Of a DNA stretch of 64,000 nt, positions 50,693 to 63,000 are shown one piece after another; positions within the stretch are counted from its first letter, which is position 1, and every line of letters starts with the position of its first letter. A program made the translations under genes and the position numbers. A model generated the notes under the pieces. That model searched no databases and was not told where the DNA came from. It saw nothing but the letters and a program-made list of their open reading frames with translations. Source of the stretch: Mallotus nudiflorus (taxonomy: Eukaryota; Streptophyta; Magnoliopsida; Malpighiales; Euphorbiaceae); the NCBI GenBank assembly GCA_947683625.1, contig CANTUR010000910.1:328218-392217 (forward strand), given 5' to 3'.

Positions 50693-50935
50693 ATTCAAAA
50701 AGATTATTTTTTTTTTGGAAAGCTTATTCAAAATACATCGAAATTAATTAAGCATTGATTAATTATCATACAAGTAGTAATGTAGTAGCCATAAATGAAC
50801 TAGTTATATTAATGTACGTATTATTTGTATTTCAAAATTATATTTAGAAATAAATTAATCTACGCAAAGGGGAGATCATAGACATGCAAGAAGAGAATAC
50901 GTAGAAACCCAATAGAATGAGAATGGTGTGGCTAA
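49350..50935. other. 3' regions between two convergent genes
   Basis: The FTSHI4-like gene (+) and the PLP enzyme gene (-) converge here. A donor-like GTATGTAAT near 49404 and a CTGCAG acceptor near 49896 suggest a possible 3' UTR intron. From 50170 the sequence is AT-rich. An (AT)n run lies at 50624-50689. No exon seen. Confidence 0.45.
50624..50689. repeat. (AT)n microsatellite
   Basis: About 66 bases of AT dinucleotide. The 60-aa frame across it (50576-50758) is an artefact. Confidence 0.95.
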
Positions 50936-53900
50936 CTAAACCCTAAAATACAATAGATTGTAATCTAAATCCTGAGGAAGTTTACGCGGAGAAGGGAATT
51001 TAGGAAGCAAAGTAGCAATGTTTTTGGCAATTTCCAGATAAGAAGCATGCATACTTGCAACATCTCTGCAGTCTTTAGCAACATCTGCCAAGGGAAAAGC
51101 AGTGCAATTGTTCTCTTTTCCTACTACCAACTCTTTGAATGCTTTTTTCCTGAAAGACCAATTTCCTGTTTTCAAATTGAAGCGATATAATGGTAGAAAA
51201 CGTTGTCCGTATATCCCAATAAATTCCACTGCTGCAATGATGAACTCGAACTCTTCATTTGACATGTAGTAGGGAAAGCTAATTCTTGTCCATCCTGGTT
51301 TTACTCCCACATATCCCTGCAATTTAATTATTTGAGCTAATAAGTTGCTATAAGAGCCTTCTTCCTTCAAATAAATCATGTTTTAAACAAAAAGCCTATT
51401 GATATAAAAGATTACAAGATACCCTAATTTTGAAATTATACTACTAGGCCCTAAATGAAGATAATGTTATATTTAGCACTTACCTTGAGTATGGCAGATC
51501 TGATTGCAAGGGAGGTACTGTCATCAACATTGAGCAAAACATGGCCATAAGGTCCAGCACAGGCACACCCGCCTCTAGATTGAATACCAAACAAGTCATT
51601 AAGCAAAGCTGCAACAAAAGCACCATGAAGAGGCTTATCTCTTTTGTTCCCCGTCTCTGCCCACATGTAAAGATCATCTTCTTCTTTTGTTTCTCTGCTA
51701 TTCCCCTGTTCAGGGGAAGATGAATTGGTGGTAGAATACACAAGGAAGGACAATATAGCTTGTCTTTTGGCACTTGTACTTCCTAAGACCCATATGTTGT
51801 CATTAGCCTTTAGTCTTTTCAGGGCTTTGGATATGTATATTTCTTCTTGTTCCTCAATCACATCGCAGCTTATGTATTCTTTAATCCAGAATGCCAATGC
51901 TGCTCTTATGGTTTGGATTATTTGAGGTGTCCCCCCATTTTCCCTCTCCTCTATGTCATCCAAATACAAAGTATCCTGCATATAATATTGTAGAAAATAT
52001 TTCATTATTCAATACTACACACTAGTTTTTGTTCCTTAATTATTAGTATATTCAGACAATATTTTCTTTTTTGCTTTAATGACCCAAAATTAATTATAGT
52101 GTATTGCTCTTCTACGAGTTTAATACCATCTCATGGATGGAGAGAATAAATCCGCCCAATAGACAAGGTTAGTTAGTCGCTCAAATGAGTAAAGTGGTAA
52201 ACAGAAAATATCAAATAGTATTGAAATTTTAAAATAAAAAAATTATATTAAAACTGTATCAAATTAAATAAATTTATTTTTAAATTGAATCAAACTGAAT
52301 AAAATAAATCTTTGATCTTTTATAAATTTTCAAATTGAGAACTGAATCTGGTATGAAAATATATGTATATGTATAAAATTTATAATAAAAATAAATTGAT
52401 TTTCATGTATAAATTTTAAAAAAGGCATATAACACATCAAATATAAGTATTGTTGTGTTAGATATATTTTGCCAAAATTTTGAAGTTTAATATAAATTTA
52501 TAAAAGTTGAAAAGATACCAATATATATATATATATATATATTATTGTTTCAGTGGTAGAGCTAGTCAAGAAATTTTAACAGCCATAAATGTAAATTTTA
52601 AAGTGTTAATAAATAGAAGAAACATTTTATTATATATTAATTTGTATGTCCATATACGTGTTGGTGGATAAGAGTTGGGTGATGTCTAAATCCAAATATA
52701 ATATAATTTATGGACAAATTAATATTAGAGTTGAGGATGGAGCACGCAACTGACCTTTTCGTTAAAGCCATTGACATAATTGACTGTGCCACCACCGCAG
52801 GTGGACGGGGGAGAAGATCCTAATTGATACAGTGCTTTGCCCATAAGAAGAATTCCAGGGGATCCTGGTCCCCCTACAAATTTATGAGGGCTCAAAAATA
52901 TTGCATCATACCCCTCAATCTCCCCGCATCTCATGTCTATTTTCACATAAGGACCGCTGTAAGTTGGCAACAAAACTTCAATTACAACACCAAAAAAATC
53001 AACCATGCAAATAATATATTAGCTAAAAATAATTATGTTACCTTAATCCACAAATTAAATGGAAATAAAATTTATTATAGTGTGAAGAAAAAAATAAAAA
53101 CAAAGAAAGAAGTAAAGAACAACGTTGTGTTTATACCTTGCCGCGAAATCAAAGCAAACAAAACCTCCGTAGTGATGAAGAAGCCGAGCTATTCGTCGCG
53201 TATCAGAGTGAATACCAGTAACATTACTGCAGGCTGAAAATGACCCCAAAATGGGGCGATTCTCATTTCGGTAGGAAACAAGTAGCTTCTCAAGAACAGT
53301 CATATCTAGTAAGCCACTCTCATCTACTCCAATCTCTATCACTTCAACCAAACTTTGCCGCCATGAGAGAAGGTTGGAATGGTGTTCATGTGGCCCAACC
53401 AAAACCACCCATCTCTCGTCCTTCCTCAGGCATTTAATGAACCTGTCTCTCATTGTCGAAGGTACTGCAACGCCCATTACCTCTTGTAAGCGTTTGATGG
53501 CTGCTGTTGTCCCTGATCCGCACACCATTATCGCATCTTCTTCTCCGCCACCTAAGCTCCTTTTAATATACCTCGTTGCTTCCTGTACCATTTTTGTTGT
53601 TCTGTTCCCCACGTAACTGTCACACGTGTGAGTGTTCCCTACACTCAGAGTCGGAGCACGTTTTAATGTTTATAATTAGTTAGATTATTGCCCGCAAGAA
53701 AGCGGGATAAATTTAATAAATAAAAAAGGAACAAGAATTATTTACCGTAAAAGGGCAGAACATTATTAACGATAAAATTCTCTATATAGTGAAGAGAGCG
53801 GCCGGAAGCTGTGTGATCAGCATAAGTTAGTCTTCTTTTCCCAAAGGGAGAATCGAACTGTGTACCGTGGCCAATGATTTGAGAGCGCAACCAAGCAAGC

Positions 53901-54067
53901 CTTCTCTCAGACGAAATGCTTTTCGGCACACCCATTTCGAGAGCCCGAAATGATTCGGATCCATGGCAAAGATCATAATTGGATGATGTAGCGGAAGTTG
54001 TTCCTGCTAAGTTGTTCTTTTTTTGGCCAATATATGCGTCTCTGGGGATGGCTTGCTCTAGCTCCAT
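50936..54067 (-). CDS. Class V aminotransferase / cysteine-desulfurase-like PLP enzyme, 5 exons
   Basis: Exons (minus): 54067-53746, 53638-53137, 52956-52755, 51975-51484, 51316-50936; all GT-AG, phases agree, 632 aa. The fold-type I PLP domain (PF00266 type) shows TYADHTASG (81-89), a CGSGTTAAI cofactor-phosphate loop, GPHEHHSN, and the PLP-binding lysine in SPHKFVGGPG (Lys about 300). A GGCACAGPYGH block (477-487) lies where cysteine desulfurases hold the catalytic Cys, so two cysteines are candidates. The C-terminal part (507-632) is a helical extension of unknown role. It resembles plant proteins annotated as PLP-dependent transferases or putative cysteine desulfurases. The real substrate is not known to me, and no clear transit peptide is visible with this start. 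An upstream in-frame ATG at 54127 would add 20 residues across a T-run that looks more like an intron acceptor tract; I chose 54067. Confidence 0.88.
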
Positions 54068-55570
54068 TTTGTACGGTAATACTATATAACAGGTAAAAAA
54101 AAAAAAAAGGATTAAACTAGAGAACAATGGTGATATTCAAGAAATTAGATGACGATGATGATGATGACGATGATGAAAATTCTTAATGTTTTTAGCTGAG
54201 ATTAGAAGCGTGGTTATTTAAAGCAGAAGACAATAGAGCATTCGTTTCCGGTGGGTTGACTAAAATAAATGAACAATTGAATTCGATGGGCTTGTCAACA
54301 GCTGCGGCTGTAGCCTATGGTTACTTTTTTTTTTTTTGGCCAATGCCTATGGTTACATTTTGTGACATGTAAGCGACTGCAAAGATATCGCTTTTTTTTG
54401 TTTTAAGTATTTGAAAAAATCTAGCAGCCTTTTCTTTTTTTTTTTTTTTTTTTAACTGCCATTGTAATGTTCATTATTGACTACTGTTTTGTTTTTTTAA
54501 AAAATAATTTTATTGAGCTAGAAATATAAATATAAATTCATTAAAAATTATAGAATATGAAATAACACTCAAATTAATAGTATAATAAATAAGTTTAAAA
54601 ATTATAAATTTAATAATACTATAATGATTAAAATACTTATAATTTCAGTTTTATAATATACTGACAATCATAATATAATTTGTTGTCTCTTTTTGATTGA
54701 ATATTTTTTGCCAGTCCAATCTGAATCGCCATATACAAATAAAAAGTCGTACAAAGGTAATGAAAAACAAAACTTCCTAATAAAACAATAAAAAACCAAA
54801 TGTCGCAATAAGATGATGAAATTTTAAAAAATAAAATAAAATATAAATTTATGTGGAATAATAATTTATTTAAGAAGTAAAATGATAAAAAGAGATGTAG
54901 ATGAGTGATTTTTTAGGCCAAAAATAGTAAAAAAATCACTTCTTACTTAAGAAAAATGAGTGATTAGAAAAAAAAAGGAGGCTAGGGATTTTAGTTTCAA
55001 TCAGAGATGCACACGTTAGTTATTATGGACCACTGTTTATTACCTTTTAAATCCAAAATGGTCTTCTATTATTTATTTATATTTATATTTCATTTTTATA
55101 TTTAATAAATACATACTTTTCATCTATTTGTTTTTCTATTGGATGTTTAAATTTTCCTTTTACCAAGTTAATATTTTTTTTAATGAAATTTGGGTGTTTA
55201 TTTATTTTTTTTAAATTAGAATATCTTTCTATTGTAAAAATTTTATTAATATTTTTATAATCAAAATTATCTAAAAATTAAAGAGTGAATTTACAACTAA
55301 TCAAAACTATTGAATGGACTGGCGCAAACTATCAAGTTCCACACCTAACAAATTATATTAACACGATTGAAAAATAATGATGATAAATTTCATGATTTAA
55401 CTTACTTAGGGGATGCATATTTAGTTCATATTCCGTAATTGAAATCGGAATGAAAAAGAATTGAAAAGAAAATAAAAATTTGAAGAAAGTGTTTGATTAT
55501 GTAGGGAATGAGAATGAGAATAAACATCATTTAGTAACTAAATTTTTTTAATGAAAAAATAGTTTTGTAA
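54068..55570. promoter_or_regulatory. Upstream region of the PLP enzyme gene and AT-rich spacer
   Basis: The first 120 bases hold a T-run plus ATATAG acceptor-like site on the minus strand (about 54075-54115), which may be the end of a 5' UTR intron, and a GAT/GAC triplet run (54148-54176). Beyond 54250 only AT-rich sequence with poly(T) tracts (54325-54337, 54436-54452) is present. Confidence 0.35.
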
Positions 55571-55606
55571 TTATTAACTCTTAATATATATATATATATA
55601 TATATA

Positions 55607-55653
<47 letters not shown>

Positions 55654-55668
55654 GAGTTAATATTATAA
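55571..55668. repeat. AT palindrome with arms outside the microsatellite
   Basis: An AT dinucleotide run is bounded by TTAACTCTTAA on the left and TTAAGAGTTAA on the right, so the whole block can fold into one hairpin of nearly 50 base pairs. Confidence 0.8.
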
Positions 55669-55805
55669 TTATCCATTATAAAAATATTTATTTTTGTTAA
55701 ATAATTTTATTCAACCATTTAATACATATTTTTATTAATTTATATATTTTATTTATAAATTTAAAAAATAAATGTTAATATTTAAATGTTTGATCAATTT
55801 TATAA

Positions 55806-57041
55806 GGCTTAACCCAAATTTTGCCCCATACACTTTTTTTTTTTTTTTCTAGATTTTCACCTATGCTTTTATTTCTATAGATTGACACCTTACATTTTTA
55901 TTTTTCTATACATTAAGTTCTTCTATAACAGTGAGTGAGAAAGTGAATCTTACTAGTTGTTATATGAGAGTAAGACTTACCTGAATAATAAATATACTTT
56001 TTAAAAAAAATTTACTTTAACTGATGTACTTTTATTTTTTAAAACATTAAATTTTTACATTTTTATATTTATATACATTAAATCCCTAGTTAACGCGAAT
56101 TTGCAAAATTTTGTCATTTATATATATAATTTAATTATTCATACTTATTGTTTTAAAATAAAATAATATTAAATGATACTCGCTCTTATAAACATTAAAT
56201 CTAAATAATATAACAATAATTTACTTTTTAATTATTTTATTTTATTTTTGTAAAAATAATTCAAGCAAAAATTTAAGTAGATTTTATTTTAACTAATTTT
56301 AAGTAAAAAAATGATTAAAAATTGTATATGTGCGAATTTTTAACAAATAAAAAATTTTTATATCTCAAAAACTAGTTGGTAATAATTTTTTTTTTGAAGA
56401 AAGTTGGTCATAAAACTTTAAGAAATAAAAAAAAATGTATTGATATAATTTTTAAAATTTTTTTGTCCAAGTTATTATTTTAAAAAAGATAAAGTTTCAA
56501 TGTATTTAAAATTTTTAGAGTGAAAATAGGTACATCCTTTAATAATTTGTTGTTTAAAATTAAATTAATGGTAAAATGTGTAAAGAAGTATAATATAGAT
56601 TAGTATTAGATTACAATTAATAAAAAGACAAGCAATTTAAAATGTTTATGTTAATAATAAAAAATTCAATTAGAAGTTTAAATTAATTAAATTATAAATT
56701 TATTAACTAAATATATAAATGCTAATAATTAACTAAAATATTTATTGAAAGTAAAAAAATTATTTAAAAAAATTAAGGATTAATTTCTTAGAATTTTAAA
56801 ATATGTAAATGTATTGAAATTTTAAAAATTATATAGACTAAATAGGATATTTTACTCTCTATTTGTAATGCCGTTTCTACCTATTTTTAACAGAAAGACT
56901 CAATGTGCAGAAAAATAAAAGTGTGGGGAGTTAATGTATAGAAAAATAAAAATGGAAGGTGTCAATCTATAGAAATATAAGTGTAAGGAAAAATCCAAAA
57001 TAAATAAATAAAAGTGTAGAGGGTAAAACATGGTATAAGCC
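55806..57041. mobile_element. MULE-like element with long terminal inverted repeats
   Basis: The left end begins GGCTTAACCC and the right end, reversed, GGCTTATACC. Inverted repeats run for about 125-155 bases (about 55806-55925 against 56890-57041), sharing a CTATAGATTGACACCTT core. The 9-bp flanks ATTTTATAA (55797-55805) and ATTTTATTA (57042-57050) agree at 8 of 9 positions, the duplication length of Mutator-like elements. The 1.0-kb interior is AT-rich and has no transposase. Length 1236 bp. Confidence 0.8.
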
Positions 57042-57231
57042 ATTTTATTATTGATATAGGAAAGGAATGACATTCCTATTCCCATGTTGAATTTTAGCCA
57101 ACCAAATATTAGGAATTGGAATCATCCATTCAGATTCCACTTCCTAAACTTATTTTTTTTTTAACAAACAAATGGACTATTATATTTTATTTTGACTTCT
57201 TAATAGTACTATTATTTAAATTTTTTTAGGC

Positions 57232-57467
57232 TGAATGCATCTTTTCACTCCTAAACTTTTCCACTTTGGTCCATATCAATTTCAAACTTTCATTTTAACC
57301 TATTACATATCTCAACTTTTATTTAAAATTCTTTTAATACCTAAATTGATGAATGCATGTTTTCATTCCTAAACTTTTTCACTTTGGTCCATATCAATTT
57401 CCAACTTTCATTTTAACCTATTCCATATTTCAACTTTTATTTTAAATTATTTTAATACCTAAATTGG
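57232..57467. repeat. 118-bp tandem duplication
   Basis: Two head-to-tail units (57232-57349 and 57350-57467) start TGAATGCAT and contain CCACTTTGGTCCATATC-like text. By eye they differ at roughly ten positions. Non-coding. Confidence 0.85.
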
Positions 57468-57886
57468 TGACATGGAAAAAATTTCCAATTGGACATACAT
57501 TTCTGTGTGTGTTTATGTGTTCACTTTTCTTTATTATTCCCAATTCTCAATTTCTATTTTGGTATCATTAAAACAAACTCCACGAAAGTAGTAATAACGT
57601 TATTGTCAACAAAGATGATGAAGAAATCTACTGTAAACTCCACCAACCAATTGTCATAAGTCACTTCACTATCAACTTATAGTGTTAATTATTGCTTTTA
57701 GAGTTTATTTAATATTCTTTAATTCATCCTTGTTAGAGCAATTTGGTGCTTATGTCTTTTGCATCATCACAATCACTACATCAATAGATTATTCTTCATC
57801 AACTGTGCCACTAAACCTCACCAATATCTTTATTATATTGTAGCCTCTCAACACATTTGAAATGAGTACCAATGTGGTAAAGTATG
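57468..57886. other. Spacer, no gene seen
   Basis: No exon or named element recognised. It may be part of the 5' LTR of the gypsy element that resumes at 59931, because the LINE to its right is bounded by a target duplication. Confidence 0.3.
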
Positions 57887-57896
57887 AATATTTAAC

Positions 57897-59919
57897 TTTT
57901 TTTTAGAATTAAAGTTTCATTAAGAAATAGAAAGCTCTAGCACAACTAGAGAAAATAGGAAATACAAAATACAACCACACTTGAATAAGTGGGGCAAAAA
58001 GGGATTACATGACAGTAATCACTATGAAAATATAGTCTTTTGCTTTGAGAGATATTAATATTTTGAACAAAAAAAATATAATAGAATAACCAGAGTTTAC
58101 AAGGGAAGCCATGGAATACAAGGCATCATGGGTGTCACTAACCTTACTTTTATTAAACATAAAGGAAGAGTAATGAAAATGCCATCGACAAAAACCACTT
58201 ATAAAGCAAAAAACCAAACAACTAGAAGGGAAATAACCAAAAAACTAAAAAGGCAGAAAGCTACATCAAGCAGCTGAGACCTAGTCAGAGGTCAAAGGAG
58301 TACTGCTAGCTGAGGTAGCAGTATCAGAAAAAGTAAGTGCCCTAATGCTTTATTTCTTACGAGCTTGGTCCTTGAGCTTAAATTTTTTAATCTTCCTATT
58401 CTTAAAATCAGAGGCTAGGTTAGCTATAGTTAATTTTTTGGCTTAAAAGCTTAATCCAAGCAAAGCCTCTTTAGATAGAGTATCAGCAGTAATAGGAGCT
58501 TTGGGCTTAGCTCTATTTTTAGCTAGGCTAGAAGATTTTTGATCCAAGTGTTTTGAGCTTCTAAAGGATTAGTAATAGAGGCCTCTATATTCTTAAATGG
58601 AGAGGATTGTAGTCCAGCCTAGAGGGCTTCAAAACTTAGCTCAATCACTTCTTTGCCTTTTCCTTTAAGCATCAAATCAAGACTAGAGCATAATGTACTA
58701 TCTCCCACATGAAAGCTATCTTCACATGATTATTTTTCCTACCCAAGGCTAAGATTGGCGAGTTGTGTCATTTTAAAGTCTAGCAAGGGCATGGCGTGGC
58801 CAATTGCTTTACCTACTGAGGTGGGTGGACTTTAAAGGGTTTCATTTTCTTTTGGAGGTAAGTGAGAGCCACTGCCTTGGGTAAGAAGAATAAAAATTGG
58901 AGTTTACTACTAGAGGTGAGTGTTATGAATCGTGAATCTAGTTGGTTCATCCTTAAATGGGGTAGGAGAGAAACCTCTTTTCTTCCTTGGCATTGCTCTT
59001 ATCCAAGGTCCAAAAGTTAATGATTGTTAACTTGGGTAGAGATTTCTTCTTGAGTTTTAAAGATAATGCATGAGGAGGTCATGTGGTTATAAAAACTAAA
59101 AAGATAACAGAAGGCAAAGAGACATTCAAACTGGAATTGAACCCAGTCTTTTTTTAATAGCCCGTGATTCATAAACCTTTAAAAGGGGGTTTTTTTTAAG
59201 TCTAAAGAGACTTTAATTTGCATTAATGGTTGCCAATTATCATTTAAGTACATGGAATCTTCCATTTTAACTAAACTAATAAATAGTTTAGTGGCTATGC
59301 TAATAACATTAGCTTGTGTGAGCTGTGGTAATGGGAGGCCATGAATTTGAACCCAAATATTTTTAAGAGTAAAATCAATTTCATCTAGAGTGAGATGAAG
59401 GTTCCATTCTATCATCAAAATAATGCTATAATGAACGAACCAAAGAGTTCCATTGATCACTCTATTCTTATCCTCAAGAGATGTAAACTTGATCAGAAAG
59501 GTGTTGAACTTAGAAAGTTCTTGTACTTGAAAGGGTTCAGGAAAAGACTAAACCTATTTGAGGATATGTTGGAGAGGGTTTGTAATGTATTTAAAATCAT
59601 TATAAATCATCCCAACCAACTGGTGGTGATTTGGTGGAACATCTAAATCCTTGGTATCTTTAATCTCTAAAGAACAAATATGAATACTGAGTTATAAGAT
59701 TTTTGGATGTGTTTGTAAGGTTAGGCTTTTAGGCACCATGGGAAGTTTTAAGGATGAAGCAAACAATTTACGAATAAGGAAAAACTAATTAAGGTGATAG
59801 TTTATGAAAGTGAGATTTGAGGATTCTATTATCTTATAATGATCGAGAAAGAGCCCAAGGGTTCCTCTCACTAAAGTTTATCCAACAAAGGAGGCTCTAA
59901 CCAAACTCTAAAATAAGAA
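57897..59919 (-). mobile_element. LINE, internally deleted, with poly(A) and target duplication
   Basis: On the minus strand the element ends in a 3' UTR-like segment (TTAATGAAACTTTAATTCT) plus an A-run (57897-57904). AATATTTAAC is present at 57887-57896 and again at 59920-59929 as a target duplication of 10-11 bases. At about 2.0 kb it holds an ORF1-like part but no endonuclease or reverse transcriptase, so the middle of a normal 5-6 kb LINE is missing. Confidence 0.75.
58450..59640 (-). pseudogene. LINE ORF1 (DUF4283-type) fragment
   Basis: On the minus strand from about 59580, a frame with short gaps reads through an EDKNRVINGTLWFV-like stretch and then, in 59460-59179, NIWVQIHGLPL and a basic KVSLDLKK end. 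This is the signature of DUF4283 proteins carried by plant LINEs. After a stop near 59179 the expected zinc knuckle is not clear. Lower-quality ORF1 tail sequence continues to about 58450. Confidence 0.7.
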
Positions 59920-59930
59920 AATATTTAACT

Positions 59931-60042
59931 TATTATATTTTACTTGTTATAAACTTATGAATAATTATACACTTGTATAACAACTATAATATAAGTTAGA
60001 ACAATGGCAAAACCATAAACTTCACTCGCTCACTACGTTAGG
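59931..60042 (+). repeat. Probable end of the gypsy 5' LTR
   Basis: About 110 bases between the LINE target duplication and the primer site must be LTR if the primer site call is right. The segment ends ...TACGTTAGG and lacks a clean CA end. Confidence 0.4.
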
Positions 60043-60057
60043 TGGTATCAAAGTAAG
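60043..60057 (+). other. Primer binding site of gypsy element
   Basis: TGGTATCAAAGTAAG fits a methionine tRNA primer site and lies about 285 bases before the recognisable gag. Confidence 0.65.
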
Positions 60058-63000
60058 TAACTTGCCTAATTCAATGGCAGGTGATGATAGTAGAGTACAT
60101 GATCATGTCTATAACAATGATTAAAAAGTAAAAGTCTTATAAATTAGTCCCCAAGATCAAGAGATGACATTGAGAGCTTGGAGCAAATTATAGGTCACAG
60201 AATCCAATAATGCTTTTATGCAATTGATGATTAATTCATGCCTTGATATTAGATATAGAAAAAATAGGAATGGTAATAATAGAAATGCTTATGATTATGA
60301 TAGAGAAAATCACAATTTTAAATAAAAATATGGACATTCCTTACTTTAATGGGAATCTAAATATTGAAGATTTTATTGATTGGCTTGCATATATAAATAG
60401 ATTCTTTGAGTACATGGAGATTATAGAAGAGAAGAGGGAGAAGTTAGTGGCTTATAAATTAAAAGGTGGTGCTTTTGCTTGGTAGGAAAGGCTACAAAGT
60501 AAAAGGGTATGTGAAGGGAGTGCATTAGTAAAATCCTAGAATAAAATGAAGTAACCTGTAAGGAGAGATTTTCTCCAACTAAACTATGAGCAAATCTTAT
60601 TCCAATAATGCCAGTGCTGCCATCAAGGTCAAATATCAGTCTATGACTATACTATAGAATTCATGAGGCTAGCAGAGAGGAATGACTTAAGGGAGAGTGA
60701 AGGCCAATATATGGCTAGGTACTGTAAGGGGTTGAAGCTTTAACTCAAAGACAAGATAAGCATAAATGTTTTACACAACTTGAATGAGGCAAAGAATATG
60801 GCTTTAAAGGCATAATAATGACAACTACAAAGCACTTATTGATAAAGGCAAACTAGTGCAAAAGGCAATAACACACATTAATAATTACAAAGAAGATAAG
60901 GCTGCTATAAAGTAAAAGGAGATAAAAGATAAAAGGGTGTAAAAGACAATAAATCTATATACTAAGTTAATACTTAGAAAGCGTTCAAGTGTAATCAACA
61001 AAATCACTGATCTAATGACTATCCTTTTAAGAAATCACAAGTCCACATGATTGATAGGGAGGAAAAGAAAAAAGATAAAGTCTATTATAGCCCAAATGGT
61101 GATGATTATGAGTACAAGGAAGAAGATAAAAAGTAGGCTTATATGGTGAGAAAAATGATGTTACCACCAAACAAGAGGTTACACCCAACTCCATTAGCTA
61201 TTTGGAACTAGATGTACTATTAATAACCACTTATTTGATTTTATTATTAATAGTGGTGTTGTAGGAATATAATTGGAAGAGATATTGTGGAGACCTTACA
61301 ACTACTTATAGAGAAGCATCTTAATCTACACTCAATTAAATGGATTAAAGTTGCTAAAAAGATTCAGGTGACAGACCAATGCAATGTGCCTTCCTTTATT
61401 AGCAAGTACAAGGATGAGGTGAATTACGACGTTGTAGACATGAATGCTTATCAATTATTATTTTAAAGACTTTGGTAATATGGCATCAATATGGAATATA
61501 TAAGTAGAGAGAATATCTATAAGCTAGAAATATAAGGCATAAATTTCATGTTATTACTCATGAAGGGAAGTCCTAGTCCTAAAACTTGAAAAGTGGAGGG
61601 TGAAATTTATTTATTCTCACTTATTATGAATGTAAAAAAGAAGCTACATGCAAGGAGACTAAGGAAGTTCATGCCTTTAATTATGAAACAAGTTTCGACT
61701 GTTAATACGAAGAAGCAAGCAAAAGAGCATTTAGATATACTTAAACTATTATTAGAGGAGTTTAATAAGATTATGCTAGAAAATTTACCAAATGGATTAC
61801 CTTTAATGAGGGATATCCAGTACCATTTTGACATGATTCCTATAGCTAATTTACTAACCTTGTCTTATTACAAGATGAGTCCTTAAGAGAATGAGATCTT
61901 GAAAAAAGGCGGAGTTATTATAGAGGAGGCATTTTTAAAAAAAGGCATGAGTCTATATATAGTTCTAGCCTTGTTGATGTTAAAGAAAGATGGAAGTTAG
62001 CGCAGGTGCATGGATAGTAGGCTATCAATAAAAATATAGTTGGGTACAAATTTCTAATTCCTAAACTAGATAAAATATTAGATCATTTAAGTGAAGTAAC
62101 TATCTTTTCTAGAATTGATATGAGAAGTGGTACCATCATATTCAAATTAGACAAGGAGATGAGTGGAAGACAACCTTCAAAATTAAAGAATGACTATATG
62201 ATTTGTTAATGATGCTTTTTAGGTTAACTAATGCTCTAAGCACTTTTATGCAAATTTTGGATCATTTATTGAAGCCTTTTGTTGAAAAATTTATTATGGT
62301 TTATTTGATGATATTTTTTTTATCTATAGTTGATTAGAGGAGGAGCATGTTTTGCATTTGCATGAAATATTAAAAGCCCTATAAGAAAGTAAATTGTATG
62401 TGAACATAAAAAGTACAATTTTATGACTAACAAATTATTATTTTTAGGATTTATTGTTTGTTCAGAGGATATGCAAGTGTATGAGAAGAAATTAAAAGCT
62501 ATTAGAGAATGGCCTACTCTAAAAACTGTAATAGAAATTTAAAGCTTTCATGGATTAGCAACTTTCTATAGATGCTTCATAAAAATATTTAGTAGTATAA
62601 CAACTCTAATAATAAAATTTCTTGAATAAAGGAAAATTCCAATAGGGAAAAATCCAAAGCTGCTTTTGCAATTTTGAAAGAGAATTTATATAGTGCCTTA
62701 GTACTAATGCTACTAAATTCTAATAAGCTATTTGAAGTAGATTGTGATGTAAGTAGTGTAGGGATAAAAGCTATTATTTCTTAAAAGAAGAGGCCAGTGG
62801 CATTCTTTAGTGAGAAGTTGAACAATGCTAGACATAAGTGGACCATTTATGGTAAAGATTTTTACTCTGTAGTACATGTTTTATGGACATAGGAGTATTT
62901 TATAATTCGATGATAATTTATTCTATGCTCAAATCAACATGCATTAAAGTATTTTAATAGCTAGAAGTGGATTAATAAAGACATGCATGCCAAGTGGTCA

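Noticed and set aside
50576..50758. 60-aa frame of Tyr-Ile repeats
   Set aside because: It is translation of the AT microsatellite.
54068..54127. Upstream in-frame ATG for the PLP enzyme
   Set aside because: The added 20 residues cross a poly(T) and ATATAG stretch that looks like an intron acceptor on the minus strand. Family members begin without such a hydrophobic Phe-run.
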